Positions 45,491-52,292 of a stretch of DNA of 64,000 nucleotides are shown here, one piece after another (position 1 is the first letter of the stretch; the number at the start of each line of letters is the position of its first letter). The stretch covers positions 5,212,001 to 5,276,000 of the forward strand of contig NZ_CP022961.1 in NCBI RefSeq assembly GCF_002285795.1, written 5' to 3'. The notes below the pieces were generated by a model. The model did no database searches. It was not told where the DNA came from and was given only the letters and a program-made list of their open reading frames with translations. Position numbers and translations under genes: made by a program. The stretch is from Plantactinospora sp. KBS50 (GTDB lineage Bacteria; Actinomycetota; Actinomycetes; Mycobacteriales; Micromonosporaceae).

Positions 45491-45638
45491 ACCCGACACC
45501 GGAGCTTTTGGTTGGCACATGTTGATCTGGTCGATCCATGTCCTACCAGGAGTTTCTTCACGTCTCGTACCCGACCCACGCCCATCCCGAAACTCGCACC
45601 AATGCCGACAAGACGACCAAGTTCAGGTCAGTGTCCCA

Positions 45639-45675
45639 TGCGCCCTTCAAGGGCTTGACAATATTTCCTGTCAAG
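45639..45675. promoter_or_regulatory. Nested palindromes upstream of the first ArsR gene
   Basis: Two inverted repeats lie side by side: GCCCTTcAAGGGC (about 45641-45653), and CTTGACA (45654-45660) facing TGTCAAG (45669-45675) across an 8-bp AT-rich spacer. They end seven bases before the ArsR start, a fit for an autoregulatory operator. Confidence 0.5.
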
Positions 45676-45681
45676 GGTTCC

Positions 45682-46266
45682 ATGGTGCCAATGGACGATG
45701 TGCGAGTACTCGCGGACGCAGCCGCCGTAGAGGTGGCGCTCGATCCGATCCGGGCCGCGATCCTCGACGCGCTGGCGGAGCCGGGGTCGGCGACGACAGT
45801 CGCGGCAACGGTCGGGCTCACCCGCCAGAAAGTGAACTATCACCTGAAGGCGTTGGAAGCTCACGGACTGGTGGAGCTGGCCGAGACCCGCGTGTGGGGA
45901 GGGATCACGGAGCGGTTCCTGCGCCGCTCTGCACGGCATCTCGTCGTGGCACCCGGGGTTCTGCAGGGCTCTGTGGTTGATCCGAACGAGATCGCAGATC
46001 AACTATCGGCCGCCTACTTGATAGCGGTGAACGCGCGGGCGGTGTCGGAGGTCGGAGCGATCGCGAGCGACGTGGCGGGCCGGAAACGGTTGCCGACCCT
46101 GACCGTGGACACCGTGATCGGATTCGCCTCACCCGAAGCCCGGGCCGCATTCACCGCTGACCTGCACGCAATGGTCGCCGCCCTGGTGTCCAGGTATCAC
46201 CACGACGACGGGCGACCGCACCGCCTGAGCATCTCGTCATACCCACAGCCGAAGGAGTCATCGTGA
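45682..46266 (+). CDS. ArsR-type winged-helix regulator
   Basis: A 194-residue regulator with an N-terminal winged helix-turn-helix (DPIRAAILDALAEPGSATTV, GLTRQKVNYHLKALEAHGLVEL, beta-wing GGITERFLRRSARHLVV) and a longer C-terminal domain of unknown role. It is coupled (GTGA overlap) to an SRPBCC gene, a common pair. ATG 45682 has AAGGG just upstream; ATG 45691 is an alternative. GC content is clearly below the window average, suggesting acquired DNA. Confidence 0.87.
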   Translation: MVPMDDVRVLADAAAVEVALDPIRAAILDALAEPGSATTVAATVGLTRQKVNYHLKALEAHGLVELAETRVWGGITERFLRRSARHLVVAPGVLQGSVVDPNEIADQLSAAYLIAVNARAVSEVGAIASDVAGRKRLPTLTVDTVIGFASPEARAAFTADLHAMVAALVSRYHHDDGRPHRLSISSYPQPKESS

Positions 46267-46790
46267 CCGATCGCGAGCAGCACGAACGAGTCGAACACCG
46301 GGCCGAGCGCACCTACACGGTGCCCGCGACCCCGGAGCAAGTCTGGGAGGTGATCGCCACCGCCGAGGGAATCTCGTCCTGGCTGGTGCCGACCCGACTG
46401 GAACCCCGCGTCGGCGGTGAAGTGGTCTTCGACCTCGGTGGCGTCACCTCAACCGGGGTCGTCACTGACTACACGCCGAACGAGCGGTTCGCTATCGAGG
46501 AGCCCTGGCCGATCGCTGATCGGGCCGAGGATGTCGCGCCCGAGATGGCTCAGTGGTTCGACAGCATCGGCGTGCCGTTGCCGGAGGTGTTCGAGAGCTT
46601 GCCGCAGGTGAGCCCCATCGCGACGGAATACCTGATCGAAGCGGCATCTGGCGGCAGCTGCGTGGTCCGCATCGTGACCAGTGCCTACGGAACCGGAGCG
46701 GACTGGGAGAACGAGTTCTTCGCCCAAATGGCAGCCAGCCTGGCTCCCATGCTCGACAACCTCATCACCCGCTTCTCCACAAAGGGCTGA
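46263..46790 (+). CDS. SRPBCC (AHSA1-like) domain protein
   Basis: A 175-residue START/Bet v1-like protein of the AHSA1 group: RTYTVPATPEQVWEVIATAEGISSW, GGEVVFDLGGVTSTGVV, and a C-terminal helix (ENEFFAQMAASLAPMLDNLI). These domains bind hydrophobic ligands; the ligand is unknown. GTG 46263 overlaps the ArsR stop by four bases. The pair resembles the module at 55969-57002. Confidence 0.88.
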   Translation: MTDREQHERVEHRAERTYTVPATPEQVWEVIATAEGISSWLVPTRLEPRVGGEVVFDLGGVTSTGVVTDYTPNERFAIEEPWPIADRAEDVAPEMAQWFDSIGVPLPEVFESLPQVSPIATEYLIEAASGGSCVVRIVTSAYGTGADWENEFFAQMAASLAPMLDNLITRFSTKG

Positions 46791-46807
46791 CCTGTGTCCT
46801 CACAGGT
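46790..46807 (+). terminator. Hairpin at the stop codon of the SRPBCC gene
   Basis: ACCTGTG-TCCT-CACAGGT, a perfect seven-base stem with a four-base loop, begins at the last base of the SRPBCC stop codon. No U-tract follows. Confidence 0.4.
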
Positions 46808-46918
46808 CGTTGTCATCGATGTCCTGACGGTTGCGGGATGTTGCGACGTGGCCACCCTGAGGGCGTTCCGCGACGCCAAGATCGACTCACCTTCGGCGAA
46901 GTTGGGGGGTCCCGGCGG

Positions 46919-47326
46919 TCAGGAGCCCCCGACTTCGGCGAAGTCGGGGGTGACGGCGGAGTCGGGGGTGACGCGGGCGATCTGCTCGCGCGAGCGCCGC
47001 AGGATCTCGGGCGCGAAGTACGGGTCGGCCCCGTACTTCGCCGCGAAGGCCTCATCGACGCGGTCACGCAGCCGCTCGTCGAGGACGTGGTCGAAGCGGA
47101 CCGCGAGGCGGGCACCGGCGCTCTCGGCGATCCCGGCTCGCTGGGACCTGGCGGCGGCGAACCAGCGGGAGGCGGGGTTCGCGCTGCGGACGAAGACGCC
47201 GTCGTCGACGACGGCGGACCACACCCAGATCAGGGTGCCCGGCGTCACCCCGTCGGCACGAAAGGGTGCGATCCTGAAGTCGTCGCGGCTCGCGATGGCG
47301 CGGAGCTGATCTTCCGACCATGGCAT
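46919..47326 (-). CDS. DUF2255 family protein
   Basis: A 135-residue protein with the DUF2255 pattern: an N-terminal acidic helix (SEDQLRAIASRDDFRIAPF), TLIWVWSAVVDDGVFVRSA, SRWFAAARSQRAG and RVDEAFAAKYG; family function is unknown, though members look like FMN-binding split-barrel proteins. The last about 15 residues run through a strong hairpin and look like an extension. Two GGAAC-type palindromes lie upstream, matching those of the neighbouring TetR gene, so the two are probably co-regulated. GGGAGGACGTC precedes ATG 47326. Confidence 0.82.
   Translation of the reverse strand: MPWSEDQLRAIASRDDFRIAPFRADGVTPGTLIWVWSAVVDDGVFVRSANPASRWFAAARSQRAGIAESAGARLAVRFDHVLDERLRDRVDEAFAAKYGADPYFAPEILRRSREQIARVTPDSAVTPDFAEVGGS
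46926..46950. terminator. Strong GC hairpin between convergent genes
   Basis: An 11-base perfect stem (CCCCCGACTTC and GAAGTCGGGGG) with a GGC loop, at the 3' end of the DUF2255 gene and facing the convergent SRPBCC gene. No U-tract, but it is the strongest hairpin I saw in the window; bidirectional terminator is plausible. Confidence 0.55.
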
Positions 47327-47372
47327 GACGTCCTCCCGCGGACCGCGGCGCCCATCCTTCGACGGGAAATGT

Positions 47373-47410
47373 GGAGCGTTGCTCCGCCAAGCATACGGAA
47401 CGCGGTTCCG
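47373..47410. promoter_or_regulatory. Paired palindromes upstream of the DUF2255 gene, matching the TetR operator
   Basis: GGAGC-GTT-GCTCC (47373-47385) and CGGAAC-GCG-GTTCCG (47396-47410), centres 24 bp apart. The second matches the palindromes at 48063-48102 (CGGAAC-n3-GTTCCG). Confidence 0.65.
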
Positions 47411-47425
47411 CTAAGCAAACGCCGC

Positions 47426-47479
47426 CGGCGACGCGGGATCAGGCGGCGACGCGGGATCAGGCGGCGACGCGGGATCAGG
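47426..47479 (-). repeat. 18-bp minisatellite at the 3' end of the TetR gene
   Basis: Three perfect 18-bp units (cggcgacgcgggatcagg). Each contains the TGA (TCA on the plus strand) that ends the TetR gene, so the 3' end of the gene itself has been duplicated twice. Confidence 0.9.
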
Positions 47480-48044
47480 CGGTGGCGCGGCAGCCGGCGA
47501 GCAGGCGGAACACCATGTCCTTGGCGTCCGCGCGGTCGTAGCCGGGGCCGAGGATGCACAGGTTGCCCACCGCGCGCATCAGGGCGTAGGCGGTGACGCG
47601 CCGGTCGATCTCGCCCGCGGCCGCCGCCGCCTCCACCAGGGTGCCGCACGCCGGTACGAGCGTGTCGAGCATCAGCGAGTGCAGGGTCTGCAGGCTCGGG
47701 TCCTCGGACTGGAGCGCCACGCCGAGGCCGTGTTTGGTGACGAGAAACTCGACGAAGACGTCGATCCAGCGGGCCAGCGCCTCGCTCGGCGGGATCGGCT
47801 TGGCCAGCAGTTCCGGGGCCAGGGACGCGCACTCCTCAAGCTGGTGCCGGTAGACGGCCACGACCAGCTCGGCCCGGTTCGGGAAGTGCCGGTAGACGGT
47901 GCCGACCCCCACGCCGGCCCGGCTGGCGATGTCCCGGATGGGCGCCTGGACGCCCTGTTCCACGAAGACCGCCGCGGCCGCCGCGAGGAGCCCCTCGCGG
48001 GTACGCCGCATCCCCGCTTCCCGTACGCCCGTCGACTCGGACAC
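47475..48044 (-). CDS. TetR-family regulator
   Basis: A 189-residue TetR regulator: N-terminal helix-turn-helix (REGLLAAAAAVFVEQGVQAPI, ASRAGVGVGTVYRHFPNRAEL) and a C-terminal ligand domain with a TetR-like WIDVFVEFLVTKHGL helix. It is divergent from an alpha/beta hydrolase gene; the shared 98-bp region has two CGGAAC-n3-GTTCCG palindromes. GTG 48044 has AAGGAGG seven bases upstream. Probably autoregulates and controls the hydrolase and DUF2255 genes. Confidence 0.9.
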   Translation of the reverse strand: MSESTGVREAGMRRTREGLLAAAAAVFVEQGVQAPIRDIASRAGVGVGTVYRHFPNRAELVVAVYRHQLEECASLAPELLAKPIPPSEALARWIDVFVEFLVTKHGLGVALQSEDPSLQTLHSLMLDTLVPACGTLVEAAAAAGEIDRRVTAYALMRAVGNLCILGPGYDRADAKDMVFRLLAGCRATA

Positions 48045-48058
48045 GCCATCCCTCCTTG

Positions 48059-48106
48059 TTGACGGAACAATGTTCCGCTACCGTTGGCGGAACGATGTTC
48101 CGTCAA
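48059..48106. promoter_or_regulatory. Double TetR operator between the TetR and hydrolase genes
   Basis: CGGAACAATGTTCCG (48063-48077) and CGGAACGATGTTCCG (48088-48102), centres 25 bp apart, flanked by outer arms TTGACGGAAC (48059-) and GTTCCGTCAA (-48106) that make the whole 48 bp an inverted repeat. Confidence 0.8.
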
Positions 48107-48142
48107 GTATGGCAGAACCGGACTCCCAGAGGAAGCATTCAC

Positions 48143-49063
48143 ATGCACGCGAACCGGACCGCACCACAGCTCATCGCGGTCAAGCCCGTCCCCGTCCCCA
48201 CGGCCCCCTCCTCGGGCCGCGACATCCAGTTGCAGGTCAAGGTCACCGCGCCCGCGGCCGGCCGGGACCTGCCGATCATCGTCTTCTCGCACGGTAACGC
48301 CTGGTCGATGGACGGCTACGAGCCCCTCGTCGACCGCTGGGCCGCCGCCGGCTTCATCGTGGTCCAGCCGACCCACCTCGACTCGCGGCGCAACCGCATC
48401 GGGTTCGAGGATCCGCGCTTCGCCGGCATCTGGCGGGTCCGGATCGAGGACCTGCACGCCGTACTCGACAGCCTGCGCGACATTCTCGCCGCGGCCGGTG
48501 GCTTGGACGTACGCGCCGACCTCGGCCGGGTCGCGGCCGTGGGGCACTCCTGGGGCGCGCAGAGCGTCGGGACCCTCCTCGGCGCCCGCGTGCTCGACGC
48601 CGACGGCCACCCCGGCGAGGACTTCACCCACCCCGCGGTGCGGGCCGGTGCGCTCATCGCGGCCACCGGCACCGGTGACTCGCTGACGCCGTTCGCCGTG
48701 CGGCACCTGCCGTTCATGCGGCCGGACTACTCCAGCATGGTTGCGCCGGCCCTGGTCATCGCCGGCGGCAGGGACCAGTCCGCGATGTCCACCCGCGGAC
48801 CCGACTGGTTCACCGACGCGTACCACCGCAGCCCCGCTCCCAAGAGCATGCTCACCATCGACGAGGGCGAACACACCCTGGGCGGCATCGCCGGCGAGGC
48901 GGTCGCCGAGACCACCGACACCGATCCGGACCGGGTCGCCCTGGTCGCGGACGCGGTCTCCGCGTACCTCCGCGACGCCCTGGCCCTCGACGGCGGCCCG
49001 TGGGCGGGCCTCCGCGACCGGGCCGCGGCGGGCGACGGCGGGTACGGCGTCGACACGAAGTAG
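48143..49063 (+). CDS. Alpha/beta hydrolase (chlorophyllase/dienelactone hydrolase-like)
   Basis: A 306-residue hydrolase with VFSHGNAWSMDGYEPLVDRWA, the nucleophile elbow GHSWGAQS, an acid-region VIAGGRDQSA and a late His in EGEHTLGG. The catalytic triad looks complete. ATG 48143 has AGAGGAAG about nine bases upstream. It is divergent from, and probably repressed by, the TetR gene at 47475. Substrate unknown. Confidence 0.87.
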   Translation: MHANRTAPQLIAVKPVPVPTAPSSGRDIQLQVKVTAPAAGRDLPIIVFSHGNAWSMDGYEPLVDRWAAAGFIVVQPTHLDSRRNRIGFEDPRFAGIWRVRIEDLHAVLDSLRDILAAAGGLDVRADLGRVAAVGHSWGAQSVGTLLGARVLDADGHPGEDFTHPAVRAGALIAATGTGDSLTPFAVRHLPFMRPDYSSMVAPALVIAGGRDQSAMSTRGPDWFTDAYHRSPAPKSMLTIDEGEHTLGGIAGEAVAETTDTDPDRVALVADAVSAYLRDALALDGGPWAGLRDRAAAGDGGYGVDTK

Positions 49064-49092
49064 CGCGGGCGCGGCACCGAGCGGGAGAGCCC

Positions 49093-49671
49093 TCAGCCGA
49101 GGGTCACGGTGGCGGCACGAAGCTCCGCCAGTGCCGCCAGCGCATGCGTCGCGAGTCCCGTCCCGTCCTCGGGATCGGCCTGCGACCATGCCGCATAGCC
49201 GCGCTTGAAGGCGAGGATCCCGAGTTCGGCCGCCAGTTGTGCGGTCGCCTCGGGAACCTCGCGCGCGATCAGCGCGCCGGTCATCGCCGCCGCGAGCCCC
49301 ACACTCTTGAGGGCGTCCCGCTCCTGAAGCTCGCCGCTGGCCGCGACGGCGGCCTTGATCCGCGGGACCATCTCGCGGTTTTCCGGCCCCAGCGCACCGG
49401 AGGCGCGTTCCAGGCCGGCGGCGACCGCCTCCAGCGGGCTGGCCCCCGCCGGCGCCGCGGCGATTCCCTCGACCAGCAGCCGGCTCAGCGTGTCCTGACC
49501 GGCGACCAGCACCTCGCGCTTGTCCGCGAAGTGCCGGAAGAACGTGCTGCGGGTGACCCCGGCCCGTTCGGCTATCTGGGCCACGGTGGTCGCGTCGTAG
49601 CCGTTCTCGGTGAAGAGGTCGACGGCGGCGGCGACGAGCCGCTCCCGCGCTCCCGGTTCCCACCTGGCCAT
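49093..49671 (-). CDS. TetR-family regulator
   Basis: A 192-residue TetR regulator with the helix-turn-helix block LVAAAVDLFTENGYDATTV, AERAGVTRSTFFRHFADKREVL and an all-helical ligand domain. It is divergent from an NAD(P)-binding epimerase-like gene; an 11-bp inverted repeat lies between. ATG 49671 has TAGGAT exactly six bases upstream and no Shine-Dalgarno (leaderless). Confidence 0.9.
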   Translation of the reverse strand: MARWEPGARERLVAAAVDLFTENGYDATTVAQIAERAGVTRSTFFRHFADKREVLVAGQDTLSRLLVEGIAAAPAGASPLEAVAAGLERASGALGPENREMVPRIKAAVAASGELQERDALKSVGLAAAMTGALIAREVPEATAQLAAELGILAFKRGYAAWSQADPEDGTGLATHALAALAELRAATVTLG

Positions 49672-49684
49672 GCGCCCATCCTAC

Positions 49685-49738
49685 TGATGCGACTCCTGTC
49701 CCATCACGCTGTATGGTGATGAGACACGAGTCGCATCA
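49685..49738. promoter_or_regulatory. Operator-like inverted repeats between TetR and the SDR gene
   Basis: TGATGCGACTC (49685-49695) faces GAGTCGCATCA (49728-49738), a perfect 11-bp inverted repeat; nested inside is CATCAC (49702-49707) facing GTGATG (49716-49721). Confidence 0.7.
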
Positions 49739-49753
49739 CTACGGGAGGATCCC

Positions 49754-50638
49754 ATGCGCGTCTTCGTCACCGGCGGCACCGGCACCATCGGCTCGGCCGT
49801 CGTCACCGAACTGCTCGACCACGGACACTCCGTCCTCGGTCTCGCCCGCTCCGACACCGCCGAGCGGACGCTGCGGGCCGCCGGGGCGGACGTGCTGCGC
49901 GGCGGGCTCGCCGACCTGGACGTCCTGCGCTCCGGCGCATCCGGAGCCGACGGCGTGATCAGCCTGGCCTTCGGCCGCGACTACAGCAGCGCCGAGGCGC
50001 TCGCGGCCTCCGTCGCCGAGGAGAGCGCGGCGATGGCAACCCTGGGTACGGCGCTGGTCGGCAGCAACCGCCCGATCGTCACCGTCTCCGGGACACCGGC
50101 CGTACCCGGGCGCGCCGCCACGGAGGCCGACCCGCTCCCCCTCGAAGGGCCGGTCGCCGGGCGCACCCGCTCGGTCAACGCCCTGCTCGACCTGGCCGCA
50201 AAGGACGTACGCGCCAGCGCCGTACGCATGCCGCGCACCGTGCACAACCAGGGCAGGGGTGGATTCGCGGGCCTGCTGACCCAACAGGCCGAGCGCTCCG
50301 GCGTCGCGGGCCACCCCGGGGACGGCACCCAGCGCTGGCCGGCCGTACACGCCCTCGACGCCGCGGCGCTCATCCGGATCGCCCTGGAATCCGCACCGGC
50401 CGGGACCTCCTGGCACGCCGTCGCCGACGAGGGCGACGCGGTGCGCGACATCGCCACCGTCATCGGCCGGCGGCTGGGGCTGCCGGTCGAGACCGTCCCG
50501 GAGGAGACCTTCGGACCGTTCGGCCCGATCTTCGCCACGGACCAGCCCGCCTCCAGCGCCCACACCCGGGCGACCCTGGGTTGGCAGCCCACCCACCCCA
50601 GCCTGCTGGCGGACCTGGAGAACATCGGGTCCGACTGA
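49754..50638 (+). CDS. NAD(P)-dependent epimerase/dehydratase-like (atypical SDR)
   Basis: A 294-residue Rossmann protein with MRVFVTGGTGTIGSAVV at the N-terminus and GHSVLGLARS as the second strand, typical of extended or atypical short-chain dehydrogenases. The canonical YxxxK is not obvious, so it may be a NAD(P)-binding sensor-type or isomerase-like member. GGGAGG precedes ATG 49754 by five to six bases. Probably controlled by the divergent TetR. Confidence 0.85.
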   Translation: MRVFVTGGTGTIGSAVVTELLDHGHSVLGLARSDTAERTLRAAGADVLRGGLADLDVLRSGASGADGVISLAFGRDYSSAEALAASVAEESAAMATLGTALVGSNRPIVTVSGTPAVPGRAATEADPLPLEGPVAGRTRSVNALLDLAAKDVRASAVRMPRTVHNQGRGGFAGLLTQQAERSGVAGHPGDGTQRWPAVHALDAAALIRIALESAPAGTSWHAVADEGDAVRDIATVIGRRLGLPVETVPEETFGPFGPIFATDQPASSAHTRATLGWQPTHPSLLADLENIGSD

Positions 50639-50700
50639 TCCGGACCCGTGGTTGCCGTCGGGGCGGCACTTGCCGGCACGCTGTACAAGCGTTTAGTCTT

Positions 50701-50716
50701 CTGAACATGAGTTCAG
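50701..50716. promoter_or_regulatory. Palindrome covering the TetR start codon
   Basis: CTGAAC-ATGA-GTTCAG, a perfect six-base inverted repeat centred on the start codon at 50707, in a leaderless context (TAGTCT at 50694-50699). A repressor bound here would block initiation of transcription directly. Confidence 0.6.
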
Positions 50717-51345
50717 TCGAGGACGAGGGCGACCTCACCGGCCGGGCGAACATCCGCAACGCCGCGCTGCGTCTGTTCGCCGAGCGGGGGCACGACGCCG
50801 TGACGATGCGGGAGATCGCCGCGGCCGCCGGCGTCTCGCCCGCGCTCGTGGTGCACCACTTCGGCAGCAAGGACGGGCTGCGGGCCGCCGTGGACGGCCA
50901 TGCCGCGCGGGCCTTCGACGCGCTGTTCGAAATGGACGGACAGGACCTGGCCGGCGCGTTGAGCGGGGACGGCGCGGTGTCGGTGGCCGAGATGATCGCC
51001 CGCGCCTTCCCGCACGGCTCTCCCCTGCCGGCGTACCTGCGCCGCCTGTTGCTGGTCAACGACCCGGCGGGTGCGGCGTTGTTCGGTCGTTGGTACGCCC
51101 TCACCCGCCGGCTGCTGGACACCATGACGGAGCTGGGCGTCGCCCGACCGGCCGGGGACCCGGCCGTGCGGGCGGCGTTCCTGCTGGTCAACGACCTCGC
51201 ACTGATCCTGCTGCGAAACCAGGTGGCCGCGGCGATCGGGGTCGATCCGCTCACCCCGGAGGGTGTCACCCGCTGGGCCGAGGAGGTCACCGCCGTCTAC
51301 ACGCAGGGCGCGTTCCTGTCCACGCCCGGTGAGGAGCGCTCGTGA
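50707..51345 (+). CDS. TetR-family regulator of the ABC exporter
   Basis: A 212-residue TetR regulator (RNAALRLFAERGHDAVTMREI, AAAGVSPALVVHHFGSKDGL) with a larger ligand domain. It is followed without gap by an ABC exporter operon: the GTG of the ATPase overlaps this stop. ATG 50707 is seven bases after TAGTCT and lacks a Shine-Dalgarno, so it is probably leaderless, with an operator palindrome over the start codon. Confidence 0.9.
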   Translation: MSSVEDEGDLTGRANIRNAALRLFAERGHDAVTMREIAAAAGVSPALVVHHFGSKDGLRAAVDGHAARAFDALFEMDGQDLAGALSGDGAVSVAEMIARAFPHGSPLPAYLRRLLLVNDPAGAALFGRWYALTRRLLDTMTELGVARPAGDPAVRAAFLLVNDLALILLRNQVAAAIGVDPLTPEGVTRWAEEVTAVYTQGAFLSTPGEERS

Positions 51346-52292
51346 GCCAACCCGCCGCCGTCATCGAAACCGGGTAGCTGACCAAGACGTTCGGGAAGGT
51401 CCGCGCCCTCGACGGCCTGGACCTCACGGTGAAACCGGGCGAGGTGCACGGTTTCCTCGGCCCGAACGGGTCCGGGAAGTCCACCACCATCCGCATCCTG
51501 CTCGGGCTGATCCGCGCCACCGGTGGCCGGGTCGCCCTGTTCGGCGCCGACCCGTGGCGGGACGCCGGCCGACTCCACGGGCGCCTGGCGTACGTCGCCG
51601 GAGATGTCGCGCTGTGGCCCGGCCTGACCGGCGGCCAGTGCCTCGACGTGCTCGGCGCGACGCACGGCGGGGTCGACGAGGAGCGCCGCCGGCAGTTGAT
51701 CGACCGCTTCGATCTCGATCCGACCAAGCGGATCCGGGACTACTCCAAGGGCAACCGCCAGAAGGTCGCCCTCGTCGCGGCGCTGTCCGCGGCGGCGGAA
51801 CTGCTCATCCTCGACGAGCCCACGTCCGGGCTCGACCCGCTGATGGAGCAGGAATTCCAGCGGTGCGTACGCGAGCGGAGCCGGGACGGCGTCACCGTGC
51901 TGCTCTCCAGCCACATCCTCGGCGAGGTGGAGGCGTTGGCCGACCGGGTGAGCATCATTCGCCGCGGTCGCACCGTGGCCGCCGGCAGCCTGGCCGACCT
52001 GCGCCGGCACACCCGCACCTCGGTGCACGCGGTCACCGCCGGCCAGCCCGGCGGGCTGGCCGGCGCACCGGGGGTGGCCGACCACACCTGCGACCGGCTG
52101 GACGGGCAGGTCGACACCCGGTTCACCATCGACGCGGAGCACCTGGACGCGACGATCGGCCGGCTGCACGCCGCACGGATCCACACCCTGACCGTCACCC
52201 CGCCGAGCCTCGACGCGCTGTTCCTGCGCAACTACGGGGACGCGCTCGACGCCCCGGAGACCGCCGGCTCGGCCGCCGAGGCCGGGCGATGA
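51342..52292 (+). CDS. ABC exporter ATP-binding subunit, with an in-frame TAG at codon 12
   Basis: ATPase of a drug or antibiotic exporter. The natural start is GTG 51342 (GTGA overlap with the TetR stop): it reads SQPAAVIETG, then TAG (51375-51377), then LTKTFGKVRALDGLDLTV. The rest is intact: Walker A GFLGPNGSGKSTTIRILLG, signature YSKGNRQKVALVAALS, Walker B LLILDEPTSGLDP, and a C-terminal domain. The first in-frame start after the TAG is a CTG at 51378 or GTG 51429; starting there would remove the first strand and the A-loop. It may be a nonsense mutation or a sequencing error. Confidence 0.8.

Noticed and set aside
46794-46918. Small plus-strand gene after the SRPBCC gene
   Set aside because: It begins inside a hairpin, shows no domain and runs into the convergent gene; not supported.
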